DNA of 42,267 nucleotides from Deltaproteobacteria bacterium HGW-Deltaproteobacteria-4 (lineage in GTDB: Bacteria > Desulfobacterota > Desulfuromonadia > Desulfuromonadales > UBA2197), in assembly GCA_002841765.1 (NCBI GenBank), contig PHAV01000011.1:1-42267 (forward strand). Reading direction: 5' to 3'. Shown piece after piece: positions 16,174 to 25,374 of this stretch (its first letter is position 1; each line of letters begins with the position of its first letter). Below the pieces are notes generated by a model that was not told where the DNA came from, searched no databases, and saw only the letters and a list, made by a program, of their open reading frames with translations. Made by a program: the position numbers and the translations under genes.

Positions 16174-16773
16174 ATGCTAGATTCCATACCGTCTTTTGCC
16201 CGTCTGGTCACGGAGCTTGCCAAGTTCCCCGGAGTTGGTCGTAAGACAGCGACCCGCTTGGCTTTTTATTTGCTGCGTCAGCCCGAGCAGCAATCGGAAG
16301 CCCTCGCCGCGGCAATTCGTGATGTCAAGGCGCGGGTTCGTCTCTGCAGTCGTTGCTTTCACCTGACGGAAGCGGATCCTTGTGCGATCTGTTGTGATTC
16401 GTCCCGTGACGGGCATCTGCTCTGTATTGTCGAACAGCCGCAGGATCTCCTCGCCATTGAGCGGGGGCGTTCTTTTCACGGCCGTTACCACATTCTGCAC
16501 GGGGCCCTTTCCCCTTTGGACGGCATCGGTCCCGAGCAATTGCGTCTCCGCGAACTCCTGGAGCGGGTGCAGAGCGAAGGGGTGACGGAAGTTGTCGTTG
16601 CCACCAACTTCTCGGTGGAAGGAGAAGCGACCGCTCTTTATCTGGCGCAACGTCTGCGTCCCCTGGCGATCCGCGTCACCCGCCTGGCTTACGGGATCCC
16701 GCTGGGGAGCGATCTTGAATATGTTGATGATGCAACGGTGAGTCGGGCGATTGAGGGGCGTCGAGACCTTTGA
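16174..16773 (+). CDS. recR: Recombination mediator protein RecR
   Basis: RecR works with RecF and RecO to load RecA at single-strand gaps. The 199-residue product begins MLDSIPSFARLVTELAKFPGVGRKTATRLA, the helix-hairpin-helix region. It then has the four-Cys zinc finger (CSRCFHLTEADPCAIC) and a Toprim domain with LCIVEQPQDLLAIE and VVVATNFSVEGEAT, ending in the usual LAYGIPLGSDLEYVDDATV segment. The ATG at 16174 matches the family N-terminus; an in-frame TTG at 16162 adds four residues. No good ribosome-binding site is visible in the A/T-rich sequence before it. It follows ybaB by 166 bases. Confidence 0.96.
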   Translation: MLDSIPSFARLVTELAKFPGVGRKTATRLAFYLLRQPEQQSEALAAAIRDVKARVRLCSRCFHLTEADPCAICCDSSRDGHLLCIVEQPQDLLAIERGRSFHGRYHILHGALSPLDGIGPEQLRLRELLERVQSEGVTEVVVATNFSVEGEATALYLAQRLRPLAIRVTRLAYGIPLGSDLEYVDDATVSRAIEGRRDL

Positions 16774-16898
16774 TCCTGCCCGTTCCTGCCACTAAAATTT
16801 CTTCAAGAGCAGCAAAACTGTTTCTGTGCAGTATGCTTTATTCCTGTTCCGCTCATGTCAAGACGACTGAATAACCCAGCCCAAGGAGGATTTTATCG

Positions 16899-19800
16899 AT
16901 GGCAAGAAAAATGGTAACGATTGACGGGAACACCGCAGCAGCCCATGTGGCGCATGCCACCAACGAGGTTATAGCGATCTATCCGATCACGCCGTCCTCG
17001 GTAATGGGCGAGATCTCTGACGCCAAGAGCGCCGCCGGCGAAAAGAATATCTGGGGAACAATCCCGCTGGTCTCCGAGCTCCAGTCCGAAGGGGGTGCGG
17101 CCGGCACCGTACACGGCGCTCTGCAGACCGGTGCACTGACCACAACCTTTACGGCCAGTCAGGGCCTGCTCCTGATGATCCCGAACATGTACAAGATCGC
17201 CGGAGAACTGACCTCCACGGTCTTTCATGTTTCCGCTCGTGCCATCTCCGCGGCCGCACTGAACATCTTTGGCGACCATTCCGATGTCATGTCCTGCCGT
17301 TCCACCGGATGGGCAATGTTCTGTTCCAATAATGTCCAGGAAGTCATGGACTTTGCTCTGATCGCTCAATCCTCCACCCTGAGATCGCGGATTCCCTTTC
17401 TCCATTTCTTCGACGGCTTCCGCACCTCGCACGAAGTCCAAAAAGTTGAAGAACTGACCTTTGACGACATGCGCGCCATGGTCAGTGACGATATGGTGAA
17501 CGCCCACCGTCTGCGCGGCCTCTCCCCCGACCGCCCGGTCATGCGCGGTACCGCTCAAAATCCGGATGTCTACTTCCAGGGACGTGAAACCGTCAACTCA
17601 TACTATGCGCCCTGTGTCTCCATTGTGCAGGAAGAGATGGACAAGTTTGCCAAACTCACCGGCCGTAAATATAAACTGGTCGATTACGCTGGAGCGAAAG
17701 ACGCCGAGCGGGTCGTTGTCGTTATGGGTTCCGCCGCCGACACTGTTCAGGAAACCGTCAATAATCTTGTCAAGAAGGGCGAGAAGGTCGGCGTCGTCAA
17801 GATTCATTTGTACCGCCCTTTCCCCCTCGACGCCTTCATCAAGGCCCTGCCGAAAACCGTCAAGAGCATCGCCGTCCTCGATCGCACCAAGGAGCCTGGT
17901 TCCCTTGGCGAACCGCTTTATCTCGATGTGCGCACTGCAATCGGTGAAGCGATGGCAACCGGCAAGTTCAGCTTCGCGGGTTATCCCGTCATTGTCGGTG
18001 GTCGCTATGGACTTGGCTCCAAAGAGTTCACCCCGGCGATGGCCAAGTCGGTCCTCGACAATCTCAAGAAAGCCAAGCCGAAGAATCACTTTGTCGTCGG
18101 CATCAAGGAAGACGTCACTAATTGCAGTCTGGAGTATAACCCCTCCTTCCGCAATGCCATGGACGGCACCTACGAGGCGATGTTCTACGGCCTCGGTTCC
18201 GACGGTACGGTTGGCGCCAACAAGAACACCATCAAGATCATCGGCGAGACCACCAAAAACTTCGCCCAGGCCTACTTTGTCTACGATTCCAAGAAGGCCG
18301 GAACCATCACCACTTCGCACCTGCGATTCGGGAAAAAGGCGATCACCGCCCCTTACCTGATCGACAACGCCGACTTCATCGCCTGTCACAACTTCTCCTT
18401 CCTGGAGAAATACGACATGGTTTCCAGGGCCAAGCAAGGTGGCACCTTCCTCCTCTGCTCGCCCTTCGAGCATGGCGAGGTTTGGGACAAAATGCCTCAG
18501 GAAGTCCAGCAGCAGATCATCGACAAACAGCTAAAATTCTATGTGATTAACGCCATCAAACTTGGCGAGGAACTTGGCCTTGGCGCCCGCATTAACGTGA
18601 TCATGCAGACGGCCTTCTTCAAAATCTCCAATATTATCCCGCTCAAGCTGGCCATAGAAGAGATCAAGGACGCGATCAAGAAGAGTTACGGCAAATCGGG
18701 TGACAAGGTCGTGGCGATGAACAACGCCGCCGTCGACGAAGCCCTCAAGAACATTCATGAAGTCAAGGTTCCGGCCAAGGCGACCAGCAAGCTCAAAATG
18801 CCCCCGGCTGTCGCCAAGACTTCACCGAAGTTTGTGCAGGAAGTGACCGGCCGCATTATTGCCGGCTTTGGTGACGCATTGCCGGTTTCGGCGATGCCGG
18901 CCGATGGCACCTTCCCGACCGCGACTTCGCAGTACGAGAAGCGCAACATCGCTGTTGACATCCCGGTCTGGGACGCGGCGCTCTGCATCCAGTGCGGCAT
19001 CTGCTCCTTCGTCTGCCCGCACGCCACCATCCGCATGAAAGCCTACGACGAGAAACTGCTGAAAAATGCACCCAAGACCTTCAAGTCGACCGACTGTAAG
19101 CTCCCCGAATTCAAAGGGATGAAATACACCCTGCAGGTCGCTCCTGAGGATTGCACCGGCTGCGGTGCCTGCGTTTACAACTGCCCGGCCAAGAGCAAGG
19201 AAGATCCCAACCATAAAGCCATCAACATGCAGTTCCAGCCGCCCTTGCGTGTGGCGGAAGCAGCCAACTTCGACTTCTTCCTGTCTCTGCCCGACATGGA
19301 TCCGACCCAGCTCAAGCTTGATACCCTGCGTGGCAGTCAGCTGGTGCGACCGATCTTCGAATATTCCGGCGCTTGCGCCGGTTGCGGCGAGACCCCGTAT
19401 CTCAAACTCCTTTCCCAGCTTTTCGGTGACCGGGCGATGATCGCCAACGCGACCGGCTGCACCTCCATCTACGGCGGCAACCTGCCGACCACCCCCTGGG
19501 CCAAGCGGGCCGACGGCCGCGGACCGGCCTGGTCCAATTCTTTGTTCGAAGACAACGCCGAATTCGGTTTCGGCATGCGCCTGGCGGTGGACAAATTCAC
19601 CGAGTCAGCCCGCGAGCTGGTGGCTGAACTGATCAACTGCAACTGCAAATCCTGTAAACCGGTTATCTCGCTGATGAAAGAGATCCTTGCCGCCGACCAG
19701 TCCGACCAGACCGGCATCGAGAAACAGCGTGAACGGGTGGCAACTCTGAAGAAAGCCCTCAAAGGGTGTACAGAACGGGCGGCCGTTCAGCTTCTCCCCC

Positions 19801-20477
19801 TGACTGATTATCTGGTCAATAAGTCCGTCTGGTGCGTTGGTGGTGACGGTTGGGCCTATGACATCGGTTACGGCGGACTCGACCATGTCATCGCCTCCGG
19901 CAAGAACGTCAACCTGCTGGTTCTTGACACCGAGGTTTACTCCAACACCGGTGGTCAGGCCTCCAAGGCGACACCGACCGGCGCCGTCGCCCAGTTCGCG
20001 GCCGGTGGCAAGGCGATGGCGAAGAAAGATCTCGGCATGATGGCGATGGCCTACGGCAACGTTTACGTCGCCAATGTTGCTCTCTCCAATCCCGGGCAGG
20101 TGGTCAAAGCCTTTATCGAAGCGGAAGCCTATGACGGTCCGTCGCTGATCATCGCCTACTCGCATTGTATCGCCCACGGTATCGATATGACCAAGGGTGT
20201 GGACGAAAACAGAAAGGCAGTTTCCTCCGGTTACTGGCCTCTTTACCGTTACAATCCCGCCCTGGCTGCGGAAGGCAAGAATCCGCTGCAATTGGATAGT
20301 AAGTCCCCGACCACCTCTTTCGAGGACTATGCTTACGGCGAGAACCGTTACAAGGTCCTGCAGAAGGCCAACCCTGAAGCTGCCGCCGTGCTGATGAAAA
20401 AAGCGACGGCCTGGACCGCCAGCCGCTTCGAGTATTACCAGAAGCTGGCAGCGCTGACATTTGATAAAAATGAATAA
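16899..20477 (+). CDS. nifJ: Pyruvate:ferredoxin (flavodoxin) oxidoreductase, single chain
   Basis: This large enzyme converts pyruvate and CoA to acetyl-CoA and CO2, or the reverse for CO2 fixation, with ferredoxin as electron carrier. The 1192-residue chain has every expected part. Domain I has EVIAIYPITPSSVMGE. Two ferredoxin-type 4Fe-4S motifs begin at Cys696 (CIQCGICSFVCP) and Cys752 (CTGCGACVYNCP). The proximal cluster cysteines lie in CAGCGETPYLK near 826-829. The thiamine diphosphate site is GGDGWAYDIGYGG near 981, with EVYSNTGGQASKATP. A strong AAGGAGG site precedes the ATG. Codon use is strongly biased, suggesting high expression. It has its own terminator, so it is monocistronic. 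Confidence 0.97.
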   Translation: MARKMVTIDGNTAAAHVAHATNEVIAIYPITPSSVMGEISDAKSAAGEKNIWGTIPLVSELQSEGGAAGTVHGALQTGALTTTFTASQGLLLMIPNMYKIAGELTSTVFHVSARAISAAALNIFGDHSDVMSCRSTGWAMFCSNNVQEVMDFALIAQSSTLRSRIPFLHFFDGFRTSHEVQKVEELTFDDMRAMVSDDMVNAHRLRGLSPDRPVMRGTAQNPDVYFQGRETVNSYYAPCVSIVQEEMDKFAKLTGRKYKLVDYAGAKDAERVVVVMGSAADTVQETVNNLVKKGEKVGVVKIHLYRPFPLDAFIKALPKTVKSIAVLDRTKEPGSLGEPLYLDVRTAIGEAMATGKFSFAGYPVIVGGRYGLGSKEFTPAMAKSVLDNLKKAKPKNHFVVGIKEDVTNCSLEYNPSFRNAMDGTYEAMFYGLGSDGTVGANKNTIKIIGETTKNFAQAYFVYDSKKAGTITTSHLRFGKKAITAPYLIDNADFIACHNFSFLEKYDMVSRAKQGGTFLLCSPFEHGEVWDKMPQEVQQQIIDKQLKFYVINAIKLGEELGLGARINVIMQTAFFKISNIIPLKLAIEEIKDAIKKSYGKSGDKVVAMNNAAVDEALKNIHEVKVPAKATSKLKMPPAVAKTSPKFVQEVTGRIIAGFGDALPVSAMPADGTFPTATSQYEKRNIAVDIPVWDAALCIQCGICSFVCPHATIRMKAYDEKLLKNAPKTFKSTDCKLPEFKGMKYTLQVAPEDCTGCGACVYNCPAKSKEDPNHKAINMQFQPPLRVAEAANFDFFLSLPDMDPTQLKLDTLRGSQLVRPIFEYSGACAGCGETPYLKLLSQLFGDRAMIANATGCTSIYGGNLPTTPWAKRADGRGPAWSNSLFEDNAEFGFGMRLAVDKFTESARELVAELINCNCKSCKPVISLMKEILAADQSDQTGIEKQRERVATLKKALKGCTERAAVQLLPLTDYLVNKSVWCVGGDGWAYDIGYGGLDHVIASGKNVNLLVLDTEVYSNTGGQASKATPTGAVAQFAAGGKAMAKKDLGMMAMAYGNVYVANVALSNPGQVVKAFIEAEAYDGPSLIIAYSHCIAHGIDMTKGVDENRKAVSSGYWPLYRYNPALAAEGKNPLQLDSKSPTTSFEDYAYGENRYKVLQKANPEAAAVLMKKATAWTASRFEYYQKLAALTFDKNE

Positions 20478-20502
20478 TTGATTTATTCAAGCAGGCAGAT
20501 AA

Positions 20503-20544
20503 AAGAACCCCCGATCGTCGAAAGGCATCGGGGGTTCTTTTTTT
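20503..20544 (+). terminator. Intrinsic terminator after the pyruvate:ferredoxin oxidoreductase gene
   Basis: AAGAACCCCCGAT (from 20503) pairs with ATCGGGGGTTCTT across a short loop, and the stem runs into a T-tract ending at 20544. It lies 25 bases after the stop codon. Confidence 0.93.
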
Positions 20545-20584
20545 CGCCAAAGCCAGGAGCTGTGTCGCGCGCATAAGGATAATC

Positions 20585-20613
20585 TTGAAAGAGTCGGGGC
20601 AAGGTGCTATAAA
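20585..20613 (+). promoter_or_regulatory. Sigma-70-type promoter for mglBA
   Basis: TTGAAA (20585-20590) and TATAAA (20608-20613) are 17 bases apart. The start would be near 20620, about 30 bases before the mglB ATG. Confidence 0.6.
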
Positions 20614-20648
20614 GACCAATCTAGTACTTATGCCAAGGAGCTTTGCCC

Positions 20649-21149
20649 ATGCTCGGTCCCAATACGTCGTCCTTCGTGATGTACGACGAAGAGTTCAAGC
20701 GGATCAATCTCGTCATCGAAAAGCTGTTGCGGGATGCGAATGCCAAGGTCATCTTTCTGGTCGATAAAAACGGCCAGTTGATTTCCTCTGTCGGCGAAAC
20801 CGAGCACCTCGACACCACCAGTCTTGCCTCCCTGACCGCCGGCAATATCGCCGCAACCGGCGGACTGGCCAAACTTATCGGTGAGAAGGAATTTTCCATC
20901 CTCTTTCACGAAGGTGAAAAGGATAATCTCCATATCTCGATCGTTGCCGAACGCGTCATCCTCGTCGTCATCTTCGACCAGCGCAGCTCCCTCGGGCTGG
21001 TGCGTCTGCGGGTGAAAAAAGGGAGTGAAGAGCTGACCCAGATCTTCTACGACCTCGCCAAAAAGGCTGAAGTCCAGGAGAAGAGTGGCAACGCCCTCAG
21101 CCCCTTCGCCGAAATTACCGACGACGACATCGACAACCTGTTCAGCTGA
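20649..21149 (+). CDS. mglB: MglB-like roadblock/LC7 domain protein (GTPase-activating partner of MglA)
   Basis: MglB proteins are roadblock-fold dimers that speed GTP hydrolysis by the Ras-like GTPase MglA and help set cell polarity. The 166-residue product has one roadblock domain (about 10-120), recognisable in [18 protein letters not shown] and [21 protein letters not shown], and a charged C-terminal tail of about 45 residues. The ATG at 20649 has AAGGAG upstream; an in-frame TTG at 20643 is less likely. The mglA gene follows after 14 bases, the normal gene pair order. The exact role (motility, polarity or other) is not shown by sequence. Confidence 0.88.
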   Translation: MLGPNTSSFVMYDEEFKRINLVIEKLLRDANAKVIFLVDKNGQLISSVGETEHLDTTSLASLTAGNIAATGGLAKLIGEKEFSILFHEGEKDNLHISIVAERVILVVIFDQRSSLGLVRLRVKKGSEELTQIFYDLAKKAEVQEKSGNALSPFAEITDDDIDNLFS

Positions 21150-21163
21150 CAGGAAAGATTCTT

Positions 21164-21757
21164 ATGTCCTTTATCAACTATGCTTCCCGGGAAATTAACT
21201 GCAAGATTGTCTATTACGGCCCCGGGCTGTGCGGCAAGACGACGAATTTGCAGCACGTCTATCAGAAGACCGCGCCGGATGCCAAAGGGAAGATGATCTC
21301 CCTGGCAACCGAGACCGAGCGCACCCTCTTCTTCGATTTTTTGCCGTTGGCCCTCGGTGAGATTCGCGGCTTCAAGACCCGTTTCCATCTTTACACCGTC
21401 CCCGGTCAGGTCTTTTACGATGCGTCGCGCAAACTGATTCTCAAGGGGGTTGACGGTGTCGTCTTTGTCGCTGATTCGCAGGAAGAGCGGTTCGACGCCA
21501 ATATCGAGAGCCTTGACAATCTGCGTATCAATCTTGAAGAACAGGGCTACGATCTCGACAAGATCCCTTTTGTCGTCCAGTACAATAAGTGTGATCTGCC
21601 GAATGTCACCCCCCTCGAAGAGTTGCGCGCGCTCCTTAATCCCCGTGGCGTGCCGGAATTTCAGGCCTGCGCAACAACCGGCGAAGGGGTCTTTGAAACG
21701 CTCAAAGCCGTCGCCAAATTGATTCTCGTCGAACTCCGACAAGGAACCGGCGGTTGA
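21164..21757 (+). CDS. mglA: MglA Ras-like GTPase
   Basis: The 197-residue small GTPase acts in its GTP form as a polarity switch in many gliding or pilus-driven bacteria. Visible motifs are the P-loop GPGLCGKT (19-26), a switch II region TVPGQ in which the usual DxxG Asp is replaced, typical of MglA, and the base-recognition motif NKCD. It follows mglB by 14 bases with AGGAAAG as ribosome-binding site, so the switch and its activating protein are co-expressed. A strong terminator follows. Confidence 0.95.
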   Translation: MSFINYASREINCKIVYYGPGLCGKTTNLQHVYQKTAPDAKGKMISLATETERTLFFDFLPLALGEIRGFKTRFHLYTVPGQVFYDASRKLILKGVDGVVFVADSQEERFDANIESLDNLRINLEEQGYDLDKIPFVVQYNKCDLPNVTPLEELRALLNPRGVPEFQACATTGEGVFETLKAVAKLILVELRQGTGG

Positions 21758-21801
21758 TATCGGGATATTTTGCTATTTCCTGCCTATTCTTTTAATGATA
21801 A

Positions 21802-21835
21802 AAAAGGCCGCAAGTCATCAGACTTGCGGCCTTTT
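21802..21835. terminator. Bidirectional terminator between mglA and the minus-strand fusion gene
   Basis: AAAAGGCCGCAAGTC pairs exactly with GACTTGCGGCCTTTT around a four-base loop. The A/T ends provide a U-tract for both convergent genes. Confidence 0.93.
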
Positions 21836-21857
21836 CCCTGCCCGGTTTCCCCGCCCG

Positions 21858-24029
21858 CTAGTTCTTTGTCTCGTTTGATTTCAACACCCGCTCGATAAAG
21901 GCGGCAATCGCACTATGGACCTGCTCTGCCCCGGGACCCGAGAGGATGCCGTGACGATTCAGGTCAACGAGGAGATACTCCTTCTCTTTGGCTCCAAGCT
22001 TTTCAAAGAGGCGCTTTGATCCGTCCGGCGTCACCACCGGGTCCCCTTTTGCCTGGACAATCAAGGTCGGTACGGTAATCATCGGCAGTTTGGCCGCGAG
22101 CGCTTTCATGACATTCTCCATGGCAATCAGACTGACGATCGGCAGGCGGTGATAGTTGATCTCGGGATGTTCCGGGAAGATCTCGGCATACTCTTTTTTC
22201 CCCCTCTCCCGTTTCAATACATCCATCAAACGATTCCAGGCGGCGATCGTCGGCGCAAATCTTGACGACAGATCTTGCAGTTGCATCGGCGGGGAGACGG
22301 CAAAGACTCCAATAACCTGAGGAATGCGGGCCGCGCAGTCGAGGGCCAAGCCACCGCCGAAGGAGAAACCGCCGACGATGACCTTGTCGCAGAGGGTGCT
22401 TAAGGCAGCATAACCGACGTCGACGGAGTTCTGCCAGTCGCTTCCTTTTCGACGGGCCAGGTCGGCCGGAGAGGTTCCATGCCCTTTGACCCTGAGGACG
22501 TAGACCCACCATCCGCGTTGCTGCAGGTAGCTGGCAAGCTCGATCATTTCGCGGGGCGCGGCCAAAAAGCCGTGGACGAGAACGATTCCGAGTTTACGGG
22601 AAGAACCGCGCAGCAGAACCGGTCTCCCCACCTCCTCCTTCCTGGATTCACCTCTCTGGAAAAAACTCTGATAATCGACCTCAAACTCCTGCTCCGCCCC
22701 TTTGATAATCTCTTTTGCTACCAGGTAACGCACGGCCAGCGGCGGTAGATAGGCATAAAAGCGGATCCTCTTTTGCAGTTTGCTCAACGGTAAGACTTCG
22801 TTGGCGAGGACGCCGATGGGGTTGTCAATGCGGGCGCGATTGAGGGCCAGGGGTGAAGAGAATTTCGTCGGATCCTTGACCAGGTAGACCCCTTCCTGGC
22901 GCAAAACCCCGGTCTCCAGGGCCAGGGCGAGAAATTCATGGTATTTGTTAAAACGGTCGTCGGTCAAGAGGGCTAACTGCCCTTCTTCCAGACTGTGGTG
23001 CTGGTGCAGGCCGAGAGCTGTCAGGTCGTTGCTCAGGAGAAAGATTCGCCGGCGAAAATCGACGGGAGTCATTTTGTTGAAGGGGAAAGTGCGCAGCAGG
23101 GAGGCGAAGAGATGATCGTGATTCACCGTCGTCATCATGTAAATCGCATCCATATAGCTCTGCATCACGCGTAACGCTTCTTTGCGCATGGCATGCAGGG
23201 AAGGGAGGCGATCTTCAAAATCGATGCGCTGCACGGAATTAATATCGTTCATGATCTCGGTACAGTCCAAGCAATCCCCGACCGCCAAAGGTGCGCCGAA
23301 GCGAATATCGATATCAACCCCTTCGAGCAGCATCGCCCCCTCGATCAAGAGTTCTTCGTGAAAGCGTTCCGGTAAATCCCCGAGGTAGCGTTCAGCGAGG
23401 CGGCTGAGGGCGTTCTCCTTGGCGCGGAGAGGGTAATATGTGATGTTGACCGGAATGATTTGAGTGGGAGTTGTCAAAACTTCCGTTGACGAGACGATGC
23501 CGAAGAGAGCCCTTAAGCGCGCCGCCTCGGCCGGGAAGTCATTAGCGAGAGTCAGCAACCTTTTCCGGTAGAATTCCGTGCGCAGAGCTAGAGTGGCGGC
23601 GCCGGTGTGGGGCGGCTTCCGTCCGCCGGCGCAGGAGATGGCATAGCGCGCCTGTTCAAGGATCAATTTGTCCTTGACCATGCATCCTTCCGGAAAGATG
23701 ATCCAGTTGGCTTCACCGGTTAACAGACTCTTGACCATCAAGCGATCACGATCCGGGGCTTTGGTCGAGACTGCGCCAAGGGCGTCGAGGAGATTGCCAA
23801 AGGTGCCGCGAAACATTGCTGCATCTGCCAAAGACCAGACCGGCCGCTGGGTCAGGGAGTAGATATGAAAAGGGAGAAGGAGGGTCTCGATGCGGGTGAA
23901 GTGATTGATAACAAAAATGGTCGGAGCGGCGGAAAGGTTCTCGCGGCCATGCATATTAATGCGCACGCGGGAAAGGTTTTCGAGGAGCGCGATGGCTCGA
24001 CCGGAAGTCAGATAGGCACGACGGTTCAT
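21858..24029 (-). CDS. Acyltransferase-alpha/beta hydrolase fusion protein
   Basis: The 723-residue protein joins two lipid-related catalytic modules. The N-terminal part (about 1-250) resembles PlsC-type glycerophospholipid acyltransferases: NHFTRIE at 42-48 matches the catalytic HX4D site but with Glu48 in place of Asp, and FPEG near 115 matches the substrate motif. A middle region (about 250-470) has no clear family. The C-terminal part (about 480-723) is an alpha/beta hydrolase with VLVHGFLAAP, nucleophile Ser556 in GFSFGGG, Asp663 in KGDPVV and His693 in NRHGI. Such a protein could exchange or remodel acyl chains, but the substrate is unknown. The ATG at 24029 has AGAGGA upstream. The phosphodiesterase gene 27 bases before it also suggests lipid turnover. 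Confidence 0.82.
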   Translation of the reverse strand: MNRRAYLTSGRAIALLENLSRVRINMHGRENLSAAPTIFVINHFTRIETLLLPFHIYSLTQRPVWSLADAAMFRGTFGNLLDALGAVSTKAPDRDRLMVKSLLTGEANWIIFPEGCMVKDKLILEQARYAISCAGGRKPPHTGAATLALRTEFYRKRLLTLANDFPAEAARLRALFGIVSSTEVLTTPTQIIPVNITYYPLRAKENALSRLAERYLGDLPERFHEELLIEGAMLLEGVDIDIRFGAPLAVGDCLDCTEIMNDINSVQRIDFEDRLPSLHAMRKEALRVMQSYMDAIYMMTTVNHDHLFASLLRTFPFNKMTPVDFRRRIFLLSNDLTALGLHQHHSLEEGQLALLTDDRFNKYHEFLALALETGVLRQEGVYLVKDPTKFSSPLALNRARIDNPIGVLANEVLPLSKLQKRIRFYAYLPPLAVRYLVAKEIIKGAEQEFEVDYQSFFQRGESRKEEVGRPVLLRGSSRKLGIVLVHGFLAAPREMIELASYLQQRGWWVYVLRVKGHGTSPADLARRKGSDWQNSVDVGYAALSTLCDKVIVGGFSFGGGLALDCAARIPQVIGVFAVSPPMQLQDLSSRFAPTIAAWNRLMDVLKRERGKKEYAEIFPEHPEINYHRLPIVSLIAMENVMKALAAKLPMITVPTLIVQAKGDPVVTPDGSKRLFEKLGAKEKEYLLVDLNRHGILSGPGAEQVHSAIAAFIERVLKSNETKN

Positions 24030-24056
24030 GAGCAATCCTCTCCGGCAAGCGGCGTA

Positions 24057-24818
24057 TCAAATCGATTCAGCAAAGAGTTCCTGTCGCAGAAAACCCGGCC
24101 GGTTCGACATCAGGGAGTCGACTCCCAGCGTTTGATAATGACGGGCGTCGGCTAAAAAATCAACCGTCCAGATGTGCAACTCCATGCTGGTTGCGCGCAG
24201 GCCGTCGACAAACGCGTTATCAATGAGGGGACAGACTTGAGAGGAGAGACCGTTGGCGCCGCAGTCCGCGAGAATTTCCAGAATTTTCCGGGGTTGCGGG
24301 CGCCACCCGCCGACCAGTCCGGTGCGGTGATATTCGACATTGAGACAAGACTTGATCTTCGGAAAAGCTCCTTTGAGAGCTGCCAGCAGTGTCGGGTCAA
24401 AAGAGAGAAAGCAGAGTTGCTCCGTGGCAATGACAGTCGTGGTCAAGTGTTTGCGTAATGGCGGGATAATCTCGGCGCCACATTTGATTTCGATAAAGAA
24501 CTTCTTGCCGGCCGGCAAGATCGTCAGCACCTCGGCAAGGGTCGGAATCCTTTCCCCATGCCATTGCGGACCTTTCCACCCCCCGAAATCGAGAAGGCGT
24601 AATTCGGCCAGGGAGCGGGTCGTAACGCGCAGATTACGATCGGCGGTGCGACCGGTCAACGCGTCATGGATGCAGACAATCTCGCCATCGCCGCTCAGGC
24701 GAAAATCGGCTTCGATACCGTCAGCTCCCTGGGCAAAAGCCAGGCGAAAGGCGGCCAGAGTATTTTCCGGCGCATCGAAGGACGCGCCGCGGTGCGCGAT
24801 GATCAAGGGTACTGGCAT
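24057..24818 (-). CDS. ugpQ: Glycerophosphodiester phosphodiesterase
   Basis: Enzymes of this family hydrolyse glycerophosphodiesters to glycerol-3-phosphate and an alcohol, recycling phospholipid head groups. The 253-residue single-domain product has the TIM-barrel signature from the start: IIAHRGASFDAPENTLAAF with catalytic His and Arg, GADGIEADFRLSGDGEIVCIHD with the metal-binding Glu and Asp and the second His, then FFIEIK and a C-terminal ELHIWTVD strand. No signal peptide is seen, so it should be cytoplasmic. The ATG at 24818 has GGGAGG at good spacing. It is followed by the acyltransferase-hydrolase gene and probably shares its transcript. Confidence 0.93.
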   Translation of the reverse strand: MPVPLIIAHRGASFDAPENTLAAFRLAFAQGADGIEADFRLSGDGEIVCIHDALTGRTADRNLRVTTRSLAELRLLDFGGWKGPQWHGERIPTLAEVLTILPAGKKFFIEIKCGAEIIPPLRKHLTTTVIATEQLCFLSFDPTLLAALKGAFPKIKSCLNVEYHRTGLVGGWRPQPRKILEILADCGANGLSSQVCPLIDNAFVDGLRATSMELHIWTVDFLADARHYQTLGVDSLMSNRPGFLRQELFAESI

Positions 24819-24878
24819 TTAACCTCCCTGGCAGCATGCGCCCGCCCGTTTTTGCTGGATGGCGATGCAGATTCCTTC

Positions 24879-24907
24879 TTGACAACATTTTATCCCCGTT
24901 GTATAAG
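24879..24907 (+). promoter_or_regulatory. Consensus-like promoter for tRNA-Asn
   Basis: TTGACA (24879-24884) and TATAAG (24902-24907) are exactly 17 bases apart. The tRNA begins about 100 bases after the predicted start, so the leader must be removed. Confidence 0.7.
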
Positions 24908-25016
24908 ATTTCCCGTCCCGACGCCAGTGAGATTTTCAGGGAAGACGTTTCCCGGTTGCCCGCCGATGACAAGGCAACAACTCAAGAAATCGACCAGCAC
25001 GAGACACAACTACCGT

Positions 25017-25092
25017 TCCCTGATAGCTCAGTCGGTAGAGCAGGCGACTGTTAATCGCCTTGTCGCAAGTTCGAGTCTTGCTCGGGGAGCCA
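25017..25092 (+). tRNA. tRNA-Asn (anticodon GUU)
   Basis: The 76-base cloverleaf is complete and encodes its CCA end. The acceptor stem pairs TCCCTGA with TCGGGGA, the anticodon stem GGCGA (25043-25047) pairs with TCGCC (25055-25059), and the anticodon GTT is at 25050-25052 in a seven-base loop. The T-arm contains GTTCGAGTC. A terminator follows directly. The more AT-rich hipBA block begins just beyond. Confidence 0.97.
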
Positions 25093-25101
25093 AACTAATC
25101 A

Positions 25102-25135
25102 AAGGCCGTCTTCTTAACTGGAGGCGGTCTTTTTT
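25102..25135 (+). terminator. Intrinsic terminator after tRNA-Asn
   Basis: AAGGCCGTCTTC pairs along its whole length, with a few G-U pairs, with GGAGGCGGTCTT, and a T-run follows to 25135. The hairpin begins ten bases after the tRNA. The 240 bases between it and hipA are AT-rich and hold nothing I can call. Confidence 0.85.
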
Positions 25136-25374
25136 GTTATTTGATTAATCAAAACGAAAAAACGAGATAAAACAAGTCGTTAAATAGGTCAATTTGGGGT
25201 GCCGATGATGAACTAAATTTTAATGAAGGGCGAAGATTGCTTCTGTATGTTTCTTTTGGCTGTGGCTGGCACGTGATCCTTGAAAAGCAATCTGTATGTT
25301 GCTTTTTGATAATTGTTTGGAGGTTAGATTTTTGACAAGTTGCTTGTAAGCTATTGAATATACGATTGTTTGCT

